64,000 nt of DNA from Amaricoccus sp003258405 (GCF_043226085.1 NZ_CP171225.1:2294001-2358000), one strand, 5' to 3'; shown: positions 26,015 to 39,154, counted from the first letter of the stretch. Notes: generated by a model from the letters alone, not told the origin. Program-made: numbers and translations.

Positions 26015-27064
26015 ATGGGCGCCGAGACCGGAGATTCGCCAAGAAGGCCAACGATCTACGATCTCGCCCAGATCGCGGGCACCAGCCCCAGCGCGGTCAG
26101 CGCGGTGCTGAACGGCACCTGGAAGAAGCGTCGAATCAGCGAGAAGCTCGCCCGCCGGATCTCGCAGATCGCCGAGGAGCAGGGCTACGCGGTGAACCTT
26201 CAGGCGAGCATGCTGCGGCGCGAGCGCTCGAAGGTGGTGGGGATGATCGTGCCGAAATACGACAACCGCTATTTCGGCGCGATCGCCGAGCGGTTCGAGA
26301 CCATGGCCCGCGCCCGCGGCCTCTTCCCCGTCATCACCTGCACCCGGCGCGATCCCGAGCTGGAATTCGAGGCCGCGCGCGAGCTCGTCTCCTTCCAGGC
26401 CGAATGCCTGATTTCCACCGGCACCACCGATCCCGACCGCATCTCGGATTTCTGCGCCGCCGCCGGCGTGCGGACGATCAATCTCGACCTCCCCGGCACC
26501 CGCGCCCCCTCGGTCGTCTCGGACAATTTCGGCGGCGCGCGCGATCTCACCCGGCTGATCCTCGAGCGGATGCGCAGCGAGTTCGGCGCGGCCGATCCGC
26601 TGCTCTTCGTCGGCGGGCGCGCCGCGGACAACAACACCTCCGAGCGCCTGCGCGGCTTTCTCGAGGCGCACCGCGAAATGGGCCTCGCCTGCCCGCCCGA
26701 GCTCCGGATCGTCGCGGGCTACGCCCCCGGCAAGACCGAGGCCGCCCTCGAGCGCATCGCCCTGCCCGAACGGCTCGGCATCTTCGTCAACTCGACGATC
26801 AGCCTCGAAGGCGTCGTGCACTGGATGAAGCGCGGCGACCGCGCCGCCCCCCGCCTCCTGCGCTTCGGCTGCTTCGACTGGGATCCGTTCGCGGCGCTGC
26901 TGCCGGAGAATGTCGGCATGACCGAGCAGGATGTCGACGGCATGCTCGACGTGGTCTTCGGCATGATCGAGGCCTGGCCCGAAAGCCCCCGCCGCATCGA
27001 GGTGCCCTGCATCCTGCGCCCGATACCGGCCCCCGCCGCGCCCGCGCAGGCCCAACCCGGCTGA
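26015..27064 (+). CDS. LacI-family regulator of the ribitol-type operon
   Basis: A 349-residue repressor. The N-terminal helix-turn-helix is 'PTIYDLAQIAGTSPSAVSAVLNGTWKKRRIS', with the hinge helix near residues 45-60 and a periplasmic-binding-protein-like effector domain after it. I chose ATG 26015, not the earlier in-frame ATG 25931, because it has AGGAGAG eight bases upstream, places the helix-turn-helix at the N-terminus, and leaves the operator outside the gene. It is divergent from the transport operon and most likely binds the palindrome between them, with the imported sugar alcohol or ribulose as effector. Confidence 0.88.
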   Translation: MGAETGDSPRRPTIYDLAQIAGTSPSAVSAVLNGTWKKRRISEKLARRISQIAEEQGYAVNLQASMLRRERSKVVGMIVPKYDNRYFGAIAERFETMARARGLFPVITCTRRDPELEFEAARELVSFQAECLISTGTTDPDRISDFCAAAGVRTINLDLPGTRAPSVVSDNFGGARDLTRLILERMRSEFGAADPLLFVGGRAADNNTSERLRGFLEAHREMGLACPPELRIVAGYAPGKTEAALERIALPERLGIFVNSTISLEGVVHWMKRGDRAAPRLLRFGCFDWDPFAALLPENVGMTEQDVDGMLDVVFGMIEAWPESPRRIEVPCILRPIPAPAAPAQAQPG

Positions 27065-27176
27065 AATCCGCGCGCCAACCCTGCGCCGGGCTTTTGACAC
27101 CCCGATCCTGTTGAATTGGCCTTCCCTTCCCCCGCCGCTGCGGCAACACTCCGCGCCGCAGCGCGCAGCGTTATTC

Positions 27177-27205
27177 TTGACAAAACCACTCGAATAAACA
27201 TACCC
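27177..27205 (+). promoter_or_regulatory. weak promoter candidate upstream of the adenylation-acyltransferase gene
   Basis: TTGACA at 27177-27182 with a poor -10 (ATACCC) 17 bases later, in an AT-rich patch of the 180-base gap before the gene. Only the -35 part is convincing. Confidence 0.25.
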
Positions 27206-27244
27206 GCGCAGGTACGAGCCAGAAGAGACGCCGGGGAAGCCTGC

Positions 27245-29815
27245 ATGTTCCACACCGCTGAAAGCCTGCAGGGGCATGGCGACAGCCCGGCCCTGATCAC
27301 CGGCGCCACCGTCATGAGCTACGCCGGGCTCGCCGAGGCCGCGGAGCGGTTCGCCGCCCGGCTCCCGCAGGCGCGCGGGCTCATCGCCATCGAGATGACG
27401 CCCGCCCCGGCGACGATCGCGGCCTATCTCGGCGCCCTGCAGGCGGGCCACGCCGTGCTGCCGCTGCCGGCCGGCGAGCCCGAGCTCGCCCGAGGGCTCG
27501 AGGCCCGCTTCCGCCCCGCCGCGAGCTGGCGCACCACCGGCGGCCGGGTCCGCCTCCTCCATCACCCGCGGCCCGCGGCCCTCCACCCCGATCTCTTCCT
27601 GCTGCTCACCACCTCGGGCAGCACCGGCCAGGGGCGTGGCGTCCGGCTCTCCCGCGCCGCGGTGGCGGCAAATGCCGCGGCGATCGCGGACTATCTGGAG
27701 ATCGGGCCGCAGGAGCGCGCCGCCCTGGTGCTGCCGCTCCACTATTCCTACGGCCTCTCCGTCCTGCACTCCCATCTCGCGCGCGGCGCCAGCCTCTGGC
27801 TCGGTGAGGGCTCGGTCCTCGACCCGGGCTTCCTGCCCGCGCTCGCCGCCTCGGGCGCCACCAGCTTCGCCGGCGTCCCGCATCATTTCCGCATGCTCCG
27901 CAGCATCGGGGCCGACGCGCAGCTCCCCGCCGCGCTCGGCTGCATGACCGTCGCCGGCGGCGCGATGCCTGCCGCCGAGGTCCGGCACTGGGCGGGCGTG
28001 ATGGCCGCGCGCCGCGGCCGCTTCGTGCCGATGTACGGCCAGACGGAGGCCACCGCCCGCATCGCCTACCTGCCCCCCGAATGCGCCACGACCGCCCCGG
28101 ATGCCATCGGCGACGCCATCCCCGGCGGAAGCCTCATGCTCCGCGACGAGGCCGGGCGCCCGATCACCGCGCCGGAAACCGAGGGCGAGCTGATCTACCG
28201 CGGCCCGAATGTCATGATGGGCTATGCCGACAGCGCGGCGGACCTCGCCCGCGGCAGCGAGCTCGGCGAACTCGCGACGGGCGATCTCGCCCGGCGCGGC
28301 GCCGACGGCTTCTACCGCATCACCGGCCGCCGCTCCCGCATGTCGAAGATCGCGGGCCTGCGCATCGGCCATGACGCGCTCGAACGCGCGCTCGGCGAGG
28401 CCGGGCACGAGGTGGCGGTCTGGGGCGACGATGAAACGATCTGGGTCGCGGCCCGCGCACCCGCCGCAACGCTGCAGGCCGACGCCGCCCGCCTCGCCGG
28501 CATCCGGGCCCAGCATGTCACGCTGGTGCCCTGCGCCGTGTTTCCCCGCCGCGCCAACGGCAAGATCGACTATCCCGCGCTGAAGGAGCGCGCCGCGCCG
28601 CCCGCCGCCGACCCCGGCCTCGAGGCCATCTTCGCCCGCACCTTCGCCCCGCGCCCGGTGCGCCCGACCGACAGCTTCGAGAGCCTCGGCGGCGACTCGC
28701 TCCAGCATGTCGCGCTCTCGCTGCTGCTCGACCGGCGGCTCGGCGGCCTGCCGCCGGGCTGGGAGCAGCGCCCGATCGCGGAGCTCGAACGCCCGGCGCC
28801 CGCGCGCGCCGCCCGCGTGGCGATGCCGATGCTGGCCCGCGCGCTCGCCATCCTCGCGGTCGTCGTCGCGCACCAGACCCACTGGCCGGTCTATGGCGGC
28901 GCGGCCGCAATGGTCATCCTCCTCGGCATGAGCGTCGCCCGGCACCGGCGCGGCCCGCTGATCCGCGGCGACGCCCTGGGCTTCCTCGCCCCCGTGCAGC
29001 GCGTCCTCCTGCCCTATGCGCTCGTGCTGGCGGGCTTCGCGATCGCCTGGCACCAGGTGCCCTGGGCCTCGGTGTTTCTCGTCGGAAACCTCGCGCTCAC
29101 CTCGCCCGAGACCCACCTGATGCTGCCCTATCTCTACTGGTTCGTCGAAGCCTATGTGCAGATCTGCCTGATGCTCGTCCTGCTGTTCCGGCCGCCCCCG
29201 ATGCGCGCCTGGCTTGCGGCATCGCCCTTCACCGTCGGGCTGGCGCTGCTCGCTCTCGGCGTCGCGCTCCGGGTGACCCTGCCCGAGCTCTGGCCGCTGC
29301 CCGACGGCCGCTCGCAATTCTCGGTGCCCTGGGTCTTCTACCTCTTCGCCCTCGGCTGGTGCACCGCCCTGGCGCAAGGCGCGGCGCAGCGCACCACCGT
29401 GCTCGCCGCCGCCGCCTTCATCATGCCGCTCGTCGCCTGGCTCGGCGGCAACTGGTACGGCTCCTGGGAGAAATACATGAGCCTGCTTGTGCTCGTCGCC
29501 CTGCTGCTCCATGTCGAGACGGTGCGGCTGCCGCGTCCGGCCGTGCGCGGCGTCATGCATCTCGCGAACGCCGCCTTCCCGATCTACCTGCTCCACCGCC
29601 TCGTCCCGGAGCACCTGATGCCCGGCCTCGGCCTCAGTCTGCCGCCTGTGGCCGAGAACACCATCGCCATCCTCGGCGGCCTTGCCCTCGGCCTTCTCGC
29701 CGCCCGCGGGCTCGACTGGCTCACGCACCTCCGCTGGGCGCCGGGCCTGGGCGCGCAGGAGGAGCCCGGCTTCCGTCTCGGGCAGGACCCCGGCCCGATC
29801 TCCAAGGCCACCTGA
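27245..29815 (+). CDS. adenylation domain / carrier protein / membrane acyltransferase fusion
   Basis: An 856-residue fusion. Residues about 1-445 are an AMP-forming adenylation domain: 'LLTTSGSTGQGRG' (about 119-131), 'YGQTEAT' (about 264), 'LATGDLARR', and 'RRANGKIDYP' with the catalytic Lys near 438. Residues about 450-515 are a carrier domain with the phosphopantetheine site GGDSLQ (about 480-486). Residues about 530-840 are eight to ten hydrophobic segments resembling an acyltransferase-3-type membrane domain. The protein could activate an acyl or amino acid, hold it on its own carrier arm and transfer it at the membrane. The substrate is unknown and the membrane part's family is less certain. 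It appears to stand alone. Confidence 0.75.
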   Translation: MFHTAESLQGHGDSPALITGATVMSYAGLAEAAERFAARLPQARGLIAIEMTPAPATIAAYLGALQAGHAVLPLPAGEPELARGLEARFRPAASWRTTGGRVRLLHHPRPAALHPDLFLLLTTSGSTGQGRGVRLSRAAVAANAAAIADYLEIGPQERAALVLPLHYSYGLSVLHSHLARGASLWLGEGSVLDPGFLPALAASGATSFAGVPHHFRMLRSIGADAQLPAALGCMTVAGGAMPAAEVRHWAGVMAARRGRFVPMYGQTEATARIAYLPPECATTAPDAIGDAIPGGSLMLRDEAGRPITAPETEGELIYRGPNVMMGYADSAADLARGSELGELATGDLARRGADGFYRITGRRSRMSKIAGLRIGHDALERALGEAGHEVAVWGDDETIWVAARAPAATLQADAARLAGIRAQHVTLVPCAVFPRRANGKIDYPALKERAAPPAADPGLEAIFARTFAPRPVRPTDSFESLGGDSLQHVALSLLLDRRLGGLPPGWEQRPIAELERPAPARAARVAMPMLARALAILAVVVAHQTHWPVYGGAAAMVILLGMSVARHRRGPLIRGDALGFLAPVQRVLLPYALVLAGFAIAWHQVPWASVFLVGNLALTSPETHLMLPYLYWFVEAYVQICLMLVLLFRPPPMRAWLAASPFTVGLALLALGVALRVTLPELWPLPDGRSQFSVPWVFYLFALGWCTALAQGAAQRTTVLAAAAFIMPLVAWLGGNWYGSWEKYMSLLVLVALLLHVETVRLPRPAVRGVMHLANAAFPIYLLHRLVPEHLMPGLGLSLPPVAENTIAILGGLALGLLAARGLDWLTHLRWAPGLGAQEEPGFRLGQDPGPISKAT

Positions 29816-30519
29816 CCCCGCCCCCGCGCGGGGCGCGGAAACCGCCGCGGCGCCGCCTGGAAGGCGTCGAGGTCGCCCCTCAGCTTGTGGAAGAAGCCGC
29901 TCGTCCTGCCGTAGTCATCCCCGCCCTGATCCGCGCGTTCACCCCAGGGAAGCCCGCGACCCCCGTTATGGACGCGCGCTGGATACCGGTAACGGTATAG
30001 ACATCCCGCTGGACCTTCCCGGAAGGCGTTCGCGGCGGGAAGCCTCGCCCGGGCAACCTGATCGGCGGCCATGCCCTCGATGAAATTCCCTTCCGAGGTC
30101 GGTCATCCCGCCGTGGCCGGGCTTCTTGTCATCGAGCCCCGGCGGCCTTGCCGAAACCGAGCAGCAGATCCCCCTGATGGGCGAAAAAGAGCGCCGGAGG
30201 CAGATCGGAAGGTCTCCCCTCCCAGGCATGGCGCAGCCTCTCCGGGCCCGGATTGCCGGGAACGTCCCGTTTCAGCATCGCCTTTACCTTGGCGTGGCTC
30301 CTGAAACCGGTAAACCCTCGGGCCCAGAGGCCCGCGGTGCAACCCGCCGGACGGAGCGAAAGCCCTTCCCGGATTACAAGCCAACCCGGTCCGGCACCGC
30401 CCGCCTTCGCGCGGATGCCAAAGCCGCATTCATGATATGTTAACTACGAAAATCCAATGATTTCAGTGGCGTTTTTCGATTTTCACGGTGAAACGCCCTG
30501 CTTTCACGCCCCGCGGCGC
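29816..30519. other. gene-free stretch with possible dispersed intergenic repeat
   Basis: About 700 bases without a convincing gene; short open frames on both strands are Arg/Pro/Gly-rich and disagree with each other. Bases about 29910-30000 read like the spurious peptides (of the type 'NARIRAGMTT') produced by dispersed non-coding repeats between genes in this group; here the reverse strand gives 'GLPWGERADQGGDDYGR'. At 29983-29998 ATACCG-GTAA-CGGTAT is a small inverted repeat. The repeat idea is from memory of such peptides and is not tested. Confidence 0.3.
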
Positions 30520-30756
30520 TCACTTTCCGCGCTTCGCTCCGGTCATCAGGGCAAAGAAATCCTGCATCTGCTCATACCCGCTCGCACCGGGCATCCAGTC
30601 CTTCCACATCTCGGCCGGATCCATCGTCTTGACAGTCGCGAGCATCCTGTTGCGGATCTCGCCCATCACCTCGTCATGCAGCGGCTTGACATCCGGCAGC
30701 CCGAGAAAGTCCCGGGCTTCCTCGGGCGTGCAGTCTATCTCGATGGTGACTTTCAT
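30520..30756 (-). CDS. DUF6489 family small protein
   Basis: A 78-residue acidic protein ('MKVTIEIDCTPEEARDFLGL', then 'PDVKPLHDEVMGEIRNRM', 'MDPAEMWKDWMP', 'MQDFFALMTGAKRG'). This matches a short alphaproteobacterial family of unknown function (DUF6489). No signal peptide or membrane segment. It is transcribed alone on the - strand, upstream of a non-coding stretch. It is probably soluble, and its function is unknown. Confidence 0.75.
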   Translation of the reverse strand: MKVTIEIDCTPEEARDFLGLPDVKPLHDEVMGEIRNRMLATVKTMDPAEMWKDWMPGASGYEQMQDFFALMTGAKRGK

Positions 30757-30869
30757 ATGCCGTCTCCTCCTCAGGACAGTCGCCAGTTCAGCCCATCCCG
30801 CCCCTCACCGTCCAGAGCGCCGAGAAGATCCCCGACAATGCAACATATTATTCCAGATCCCGAGTCCTC

Positions 30870-31025
30870 ATGCGCCCGCCACCCTCCATCCACGGCGACA
30901 TCGCCAGCCTTCTCGACATGATCGAGCCGGGCCTGGGAAACCACGCTCTTGTGGACCGCCTCACCGCACGCAAAGCCGAGAAGGCCGACCTCAGACGGCC
31001 CGCCGCCCCCTTTCAGCGCACCTGA
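30870..31025 (+). pseudogene. possible 3' fragment of a site-specific recombinase
   Basis: A 51-codon frame. The phrase 'IASLLDMIEPGLGNHALVDRLTARKAEKADLR' resembles the helical C-terminal part of large serine recombinases, which often contain 'L-x2-IE-x-G-x-GN-x2-L-x2-RL-x3-KA'. The rest of such a gene is absent, and no ribosome site is clear. It lies between the DUF6489 gene and tRNA-fMet, a plausible place for a decayed integrated element. It may also be chance. Confidence 0.25.
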
Positions 31026-31227
31026 TCGCCGTTCAACCGGCACCCCTTGGTTGGATAACCTGATGTGAGGTTCTGGCACTCCCGCTCTGAAGCCCGATCC
31101 GGCTCCAGGGGCCCGCCGCCGAGGCGGGATTGCCGCCTTCCTTCGCCCTCCAACCGGCTCGAAAGACTACATCAGGGAAGCCCTGCTTTTTTTCCAGAGT
31201 GCTTCCACGGCAGATCCAAACGCAAAC

Positions 31228-31245
31228 GCCGCCCCGGAGGGCGGC
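31228..31245 (-). terminator. second rRNA-operon terminator candidate
   Basis: A GC stem (GCCGCCC / GGGCGGC, loop CGGA) about 80 bases beyond tRNA-fMet. On the - strand it is followed by GTTTGCGTTTGG, a weak T tract. It probably backs up the stronger terminator at 31282-31308. Confidence 0.5.
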
Positions 31246-31281
31246 AATCTTGCTGGAATTCTTCCGCTTTCCGTTGAAACG

Positions 31282-31308
31282 ACAAAACCCCGCCGGAGGG
31301 GCGGGGTT
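31282..31308 (-). terminator. rRNA-operon intrinsic terminator
   Basis: A nine-base-pair stem AACCCCGCC / GGCGGGGTT with a five-base loop. In the transcribed (-) direction it is followed by TTTTGTCG. It lies 15 bases after the tRNA-fMet 3' end, the expected end of the rRNA transcript. Confidence 0.8.
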
Positions 31309-31322
31309 CTTGCCAGTATATC

Positions 31323-31399
<77 letters not shown>

Positions 31400-31440
31400 G
31401 CAGGGCATGGTGAAGAGAGAGAAAGGTGCGTTTTACAGGC

Positions 31441-31555
31441 CTGGCGGTGACCTACTCTCCCACGTCTTGGGACGCAGTACCATCGGCGCCGTGGCGCTTA
31501 ACGGCCGAGTTCGGGATGGGATCGGGTGTTTCGCTCGCAGCTGTTGCCACCAAGC
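31441..31555 (-). rRNA. rrf: 5S ribosomal RNA
   Basis: On the - strand it begins near 'TTGGTGGCAACAGC', contains the conserved 'CCCGATCCCATCCCGAACTCGG' core region (31505-31530) and ends near 'GGGAGAGTAGGTCACCGCC'. It is about 115 bases long; ends are estimated to within a few bases. It lies between 23S and tRNA-fMet. Confidence 0.93.
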
Positions 31556-31687
31556 CAGTAAAACGCACCGTATGCGCAAGTCTTTCGGGCTTGCGTTTCG
31601 GTGAGACGAGACTGTCTTTCCTGTCGTATTCCGGGTCAAGGGCTTCCTGTCCGGGAAGGGGCACGTGCCTCTCTTCCACTGGATCGG

Positions 31688-34520
<2,833 letters not shown>

Positions 34521-34978
34521 CCGATCCAGAAGAAGACAGGCCCTTTTGTGCGAGGTGGTTCAAACCTCAACCTGCCCCTTGGTCTCCTGGACGGAAGTCT
34601 CTTGACCCGATGAACTCGCGTCCATCGGCATGCAGGCAACGGCCCTTCTCTCGAAGACAGCCAGAGCCCGCACTCGGTCAGTGTATTTAGACTTGGAAAG
34701 ACTGCTGTCGTCGCAAGGCCCCCAAAGGAACCCCGCAGGCATCCGCCCCACTTGGCGAACACCCGACAGCGTCTCGTGTTTCTCTCTCTTCACGATGTCA
34801 ATCATCAGGACCGGAGCCCCGACGAAGTCTTGTCTCATCTTCCGATCAGACAGCCACGCACATTCGCAAATGTGCCTGACAATCCAATCCTGCCGATCGT
34901 CACTGCGCGGAGAATGGAGGAGCCTGTCGCGCCGGAGGCGCGCAATACGCGGAACCAAACCTTCCCGAAGGCAGAATT
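34521..34978 (-). other. spacer between tRNA-Ala(TGC) and 23S rRNA
   Basis: About 460 bases of transcribed spacer. It contains a perfect hairpin GCACATT-CGCA-AATGTGC at 34858-34875 and, on the - strand, GATTGACATCGTGAAGAGAG around 34783-34802, the boxA-like/processing region often seen before 23S in this group. No gene is visible. Confidence 0.6.
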
Positions 34979-35054
34979 TGGTGGAGCGTATCGGGATCGA
35001 ACCGATGACCTCATGCTTGCAAAGCACGCGCTCTCCCAGCTGAGCTAACGCCCC
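34979..35054 (-). tRNA. tRNA-Ala (TGC)
   Basis: A 76-base cloverleaf with encoded CCA and anticodon TGC (loop TTTGCAA). It has the G3:U70 pair (GGGGCGT against ACGCTCC) that marks alanine tRNA. It is one of the usual tRNAs of the 16S-23S spacer. Confidence 0.97.
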
Positions 35055-35095
35055 CTGTCGCGGCCAGGGATCCCCTGCCCCGCAACTGCGGTGAA

Positions 35096-35172
<77 letters not shown>

Positions 35173-35251
35173 ATTCCAGGGCCGCGCCCGGCGGCCTTCC
35201 CCTGCACTTCGGGTGAAGCAGGCCGCGACCAGATCTGGTCCTGCCCGGTCT

Positions 35252-35327
35252 TGGTGGAGCCTATCGGGATCGAACCGATGACCTACTGAATGCGATTCAG
35301 TCGCTCTCCCAGCTGAGCTAAGGCCCC
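35252..35327 (-). tRNA. tRNA-Ala (CGC), extra spacer tRNA
   Basis: A 76-base cloverleaf: acceptor GGGGCCT / AGGCTCC with the alanine-specific G3:U70 pair, D arm and T arm identical to tRNA-Ala(TGC), anticodon stem ACTGA / TCAGT and loop ATCGCAT, giving anticodon CGC (reads GCG). It differs from its neighbour only in one acceptor pair and the anticodon arm, so it looks like a duplicate with a changed anticodon. It lies next to 16S rRNA, before tRNA-Ile. Confidence 0.9.
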
Positions 35328-35505
35328 ATCTGGTCACACCCGCGGCCCGGCCCGGATGGCCGCGCCGCATGCGCAGTGTCGGATGAAGGGATATGGGGAC
35401 GGTCTGGTTCTATATGCTCCACTCACACCCGAAGGCGCGAGTTTGCGGAGCTGCCAAGGTGATCCACGAGACCTCCGCGGGATGCGAGAGATCTGACCAG
35501 GATCG

Positions 35506-36976
<1,471 letters not shown>

Positions 36977-37215
36977 GAAACGCCTTGCGGCGTTCTTGAC
37001 AGTCGAACCTCTGCACATCCCCCGATCCGCTTAAAGACCGGGGTAACGTCATCCGTTTGTTGTGCTTCAGTACCAAAGGCACCGAAACCCTCCAAACAGT
37101 GAAGCTGACAATCTCATCATCGAGTGCCCGAAAGCACCCTAGAGATCCGATATGCAAACGTCCGATCCGTCGAAACAAACCAAACCGCCCGCATATCCCT
37201 TCATCAAAGATATAT

Positions 37216-37230
37216 AATGTCAAAGAGCCA
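37216..37230 (-). promoter_or_regulatory. boxA antitermination site of the rRNA operon
   Basis: On the - strand TGGCTCTTTGACATT lies about 240 bases upstream of 16S. It matches the boxA pattern (TGCTCTTTAACA) seen in rRNA leaders, where Nus factors load on RNA polymerase. Confidence 0.7.
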
Positions 37231-37337
37231 ACCCCGGCGAACAAAGCAACCTGCTGCGCTACCATTGGAGCGCGTCAAGCTGCCCGATCCCTAGAGTGTC
37301 CAGCGTGCGGAGCGTTGCCTCGCCGCCGGTGGAGCGC

Positions 37338-37366
37338 TTTCTACGGATACCACACGAGTCGCGCAA
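37338..37366 (-). promoter_or_regulatory. rRNA operon promoter candidate
   Basis: On the - strand TTGCGC (37366-37361), a 17-base spacer and TAGAAA (37343-37338), preceded by a T-rich patch. It lies about 360 bases upstream of 16S and only 15 bases after the msrQ stop, which is the right place for the rRNA promoter. Bases 36977-37337 are leader with boxA and no gene. Confidence 0.5.
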
Positions 37367-37381
37367 GCGGAAAAAGCGGCC

Positions 37382-38032
37382 TCATGACAGTTTTTTTTCG
37401 TTTGCCCGAAATTTTTGCGGCATGGCGCGTCTTGCGCCCTTTCGGCGGCTCCGGACGGCCCTCCAGGCGAGCAAGAGCACGATTCCGGCGCCATAAAGCA
37501 GCGGTTCAGCTGGCCAGGCCTTCACCAGCCAGATGAAATGCAGCCCCGCAAGCAGGGTTGCGGGATAGGCAAGCCGGTGCAGACGGCGCCAGCGCGCGCC
37601 CCCGAGGCGGCGGATCGCGGAATCGGTCGAGGTGAGCGCGAGCGGCAGCAGAAGCAGGAGGGCTGCGAATCCCACGATGATATAGGGCCGCTTCAGCAGA
37701 TCCTCGGCGATCCGCGGCCAGTCGAACTGCCGGTCGAGCCAGAGCCAGACGATGAAATGCAGCAGCGCATAGACAAAGGCGAGCTGGCCGATTGCCCGTC
37801 GGAAGCGCAGGAGGTTGAGCCCGACGATCTCGCGCAGGGGCGTGATGCAGAGCGCCGCGATCAGGAGCTGGAGCGCAATGAGGCCGTATTCGTGCTCGAG
37901 CGCCCGGACCGGGTCGGCCCCGAGCCGGTTGAGCAGCGCAAGCCGGAACCAGGCGATCGCGGGCACCGCGCCCAGGATGTAGAGCGGCCAGGACGGCAGG
38001 CGCCGGAGCGCCATGTTGAGGCGGTCGATCAT
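37382..38032 (-). CDS. msrQ: MsrQ, haem-binding membrane subunit of methionine sulphoxide reductase
   Basis: A 216-residue inner-membrane protein with about six hydrophobic segments. It belongs to the ferric-reductase-like group ('HEYGLIALQLLIAALCITPLREIVGLNLLRFRRAIGQLAFVYALLHFIVWLW'), with the conserved His residues expected to bind haem. It passes electrons from the quinone pool to periplasmic MsrP, which repairs oxidised methionine in envelope proteins. It starts at ATG 38032, eight bases after the msrP stop, in an msrP-msrQ operon. The rRNA promoter lies immediately downstream. Confidence 0.92.
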   Translation of the reverse strand: MIDRLNMALRRLPSWPLYILGAVPAIAWFRLALLNRLGADPVRALEHEYGLIALQLLIAALCITPLREIVGLNLLRFRRAIGQLAFVYALLHFIVWLWLDRQFDWPRIAEDLLKRPYIIVGFAALLLLLPLALTSTDSAIRRLGGARWRRLHRLAYPATLLAGLHFIWLVKAWPAEPLLYGAGIVLLLAWRAVRSRRKGARRAMPQKFRANEKKLS

Positions 38033-38039
38033 TGCGGCC

Positions 38040-38972
38040 TCAATAGTATTTCCGGAGATCCATGCCGGAATAGAGCCCGGCGACCGCATCGGCATAGCCG
38101 TTGAAGAGCTCGGTGTCCCGGCGCGGGGCAAAGACGCCGGCGCCGATCACCCGCTCCGTCGCCTGGCTCCAGCGCGGATGGCTCACGTTCGGGTTCACAT
38201 TGGCATAGAAGCCGTATTCCCGCGGCTGGAGCTGGTTCCAGGTCGTGGGCGGCTGCTTTTCGGTCAGCGTGATGCGCACGATCGACTTGATCGACTTGAA
38301 GCCGTATTTCCACGGCACCACGAGCCGGATGGGTGCGCCGTTCTGGTTCGGAAGCGGCTCGCCATAGAGGCCGGTGGCAAGGATCGTGAGCGGGTGCATC
38401 GCCTCGTCGAGCCGGAGCCCTTCGACATAGGGCCAGTCGATGCCACCGAAGACGCTGCGCTGGCCCGGCATCTCGTCGGGGCGGTAGACCGTCTCGAAGG
38501 CCACATATTTCGCGCCCGGTTCCGGCTCGGCCCGGGCGATCACGTCGGCAAGCGGAACGCCGATCCAGGGGATCACCATCGACCAGGCCTCGACGCAGCG
38601 GAGCCGGTAGATCCGCTCCTCGAGCGCTCCGGGCTTCGCAAGATCCTCCACTCCGTACGTGCCCGGCCGGCCGACCTTGCCGTCGATCACAACGGACCAG
38701 GGCTTGGTCGTGAGCTTGCCCGCGTAGCGCTCCGGATCTTCCTTGTCGAAGCCGAATTCATAGTAGTTGTTGTAGCTCGTGATGTCGGCCTTCGAGGTTG
38801 GGGCCTCGTCGATCGACCACTTGCTCGTCTTGCCCTGGAGCGTCGCGGCCGCGGCGCTGCGGGTGGCGAGCGGCAGGGCGGCTGCGCCCGCGATGAACGC
38901 GCGACGGCCCAGCCAGGCCGCCTTCGGCGTGACATCGGCATAGGTGAGCTTTGGTCCGGTCCAGCGTTGCAT
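38040..38972 (-). CDS. msrP: MsrP (YedY), periplasmic molybdopterin methionine sulphoxide reductase
   Basis: A 310-residue precursor with a Tat signal ('LGRRAFIAGAAALPLATRSAAAA'). The molybdopterin domain shows 'NNYYEFGFDKEDP', the molybdenum-ligand Cys in 'YRLRCVEAWSMVIPWIGVPL' and 'VPWKYGFKSIKSIVRI', all typical of YedY. It reduces methionine sulphoxide in periplasmic proteins with electrons from MsrQ, encoded just downstream. Length is normal. Confidence 0.94.
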   Translation of the reverse strand: MQRWTGPKLTYADVTPKAAWLGRRAFIAGAAALPLATRSAAAATLQGKTSKWSIDEAPTSKADITSYNNYYEFGFDKEDPERYAGKLTTKPWSVVIDGKVGRPGTYGVEDLAKPGALEERIYRLRCVEAWSMVIPWIGVPLADVIARAEPEPGAKYVAFETVYRPDEMPGQRSVFGGIDWPYVEGLRLDEAMHPLTILATGLYGEPLPNQNGAPIRLVVPWKYGFKSIKSIVRITLTEKQPPTTWNQLQPREYGFYANVNPNVSHPRWSQATERVIGAGVFAPRRDTELFNGYADAVAGLYSGMDLRKYY

Positions 38973-39154
38973 CTTAGTTCCCGTGCTGTGTTCGCATTAC
39001 GCAGGACTATACGCGCACAAGGCCCCGTCCATTTCGGCTCTGCCCTTCACAATCCCGTAACACGGGTCCCCGCCTCAGCCACGTCGGAGCCGGGGGGTGA
39101 CAGCCCCGCCCTGCCCTCCTAAGCTCGAGCCTCAGGAGCAGTTCGGGGGTAAAT

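Noticed and set aside
31173..31193. CAGGG-AAG-CCCTG followed by a T run, + strand terminator
   Set aside because: The stem is only five pairs and no + strand gene ends before it.
35252..35327. Reading this tRNA as arginine- or glutamate-specific
   Set aside because: The seven-base loop places CGC at positions 34-36 and G3:U70 marks it as alanine.
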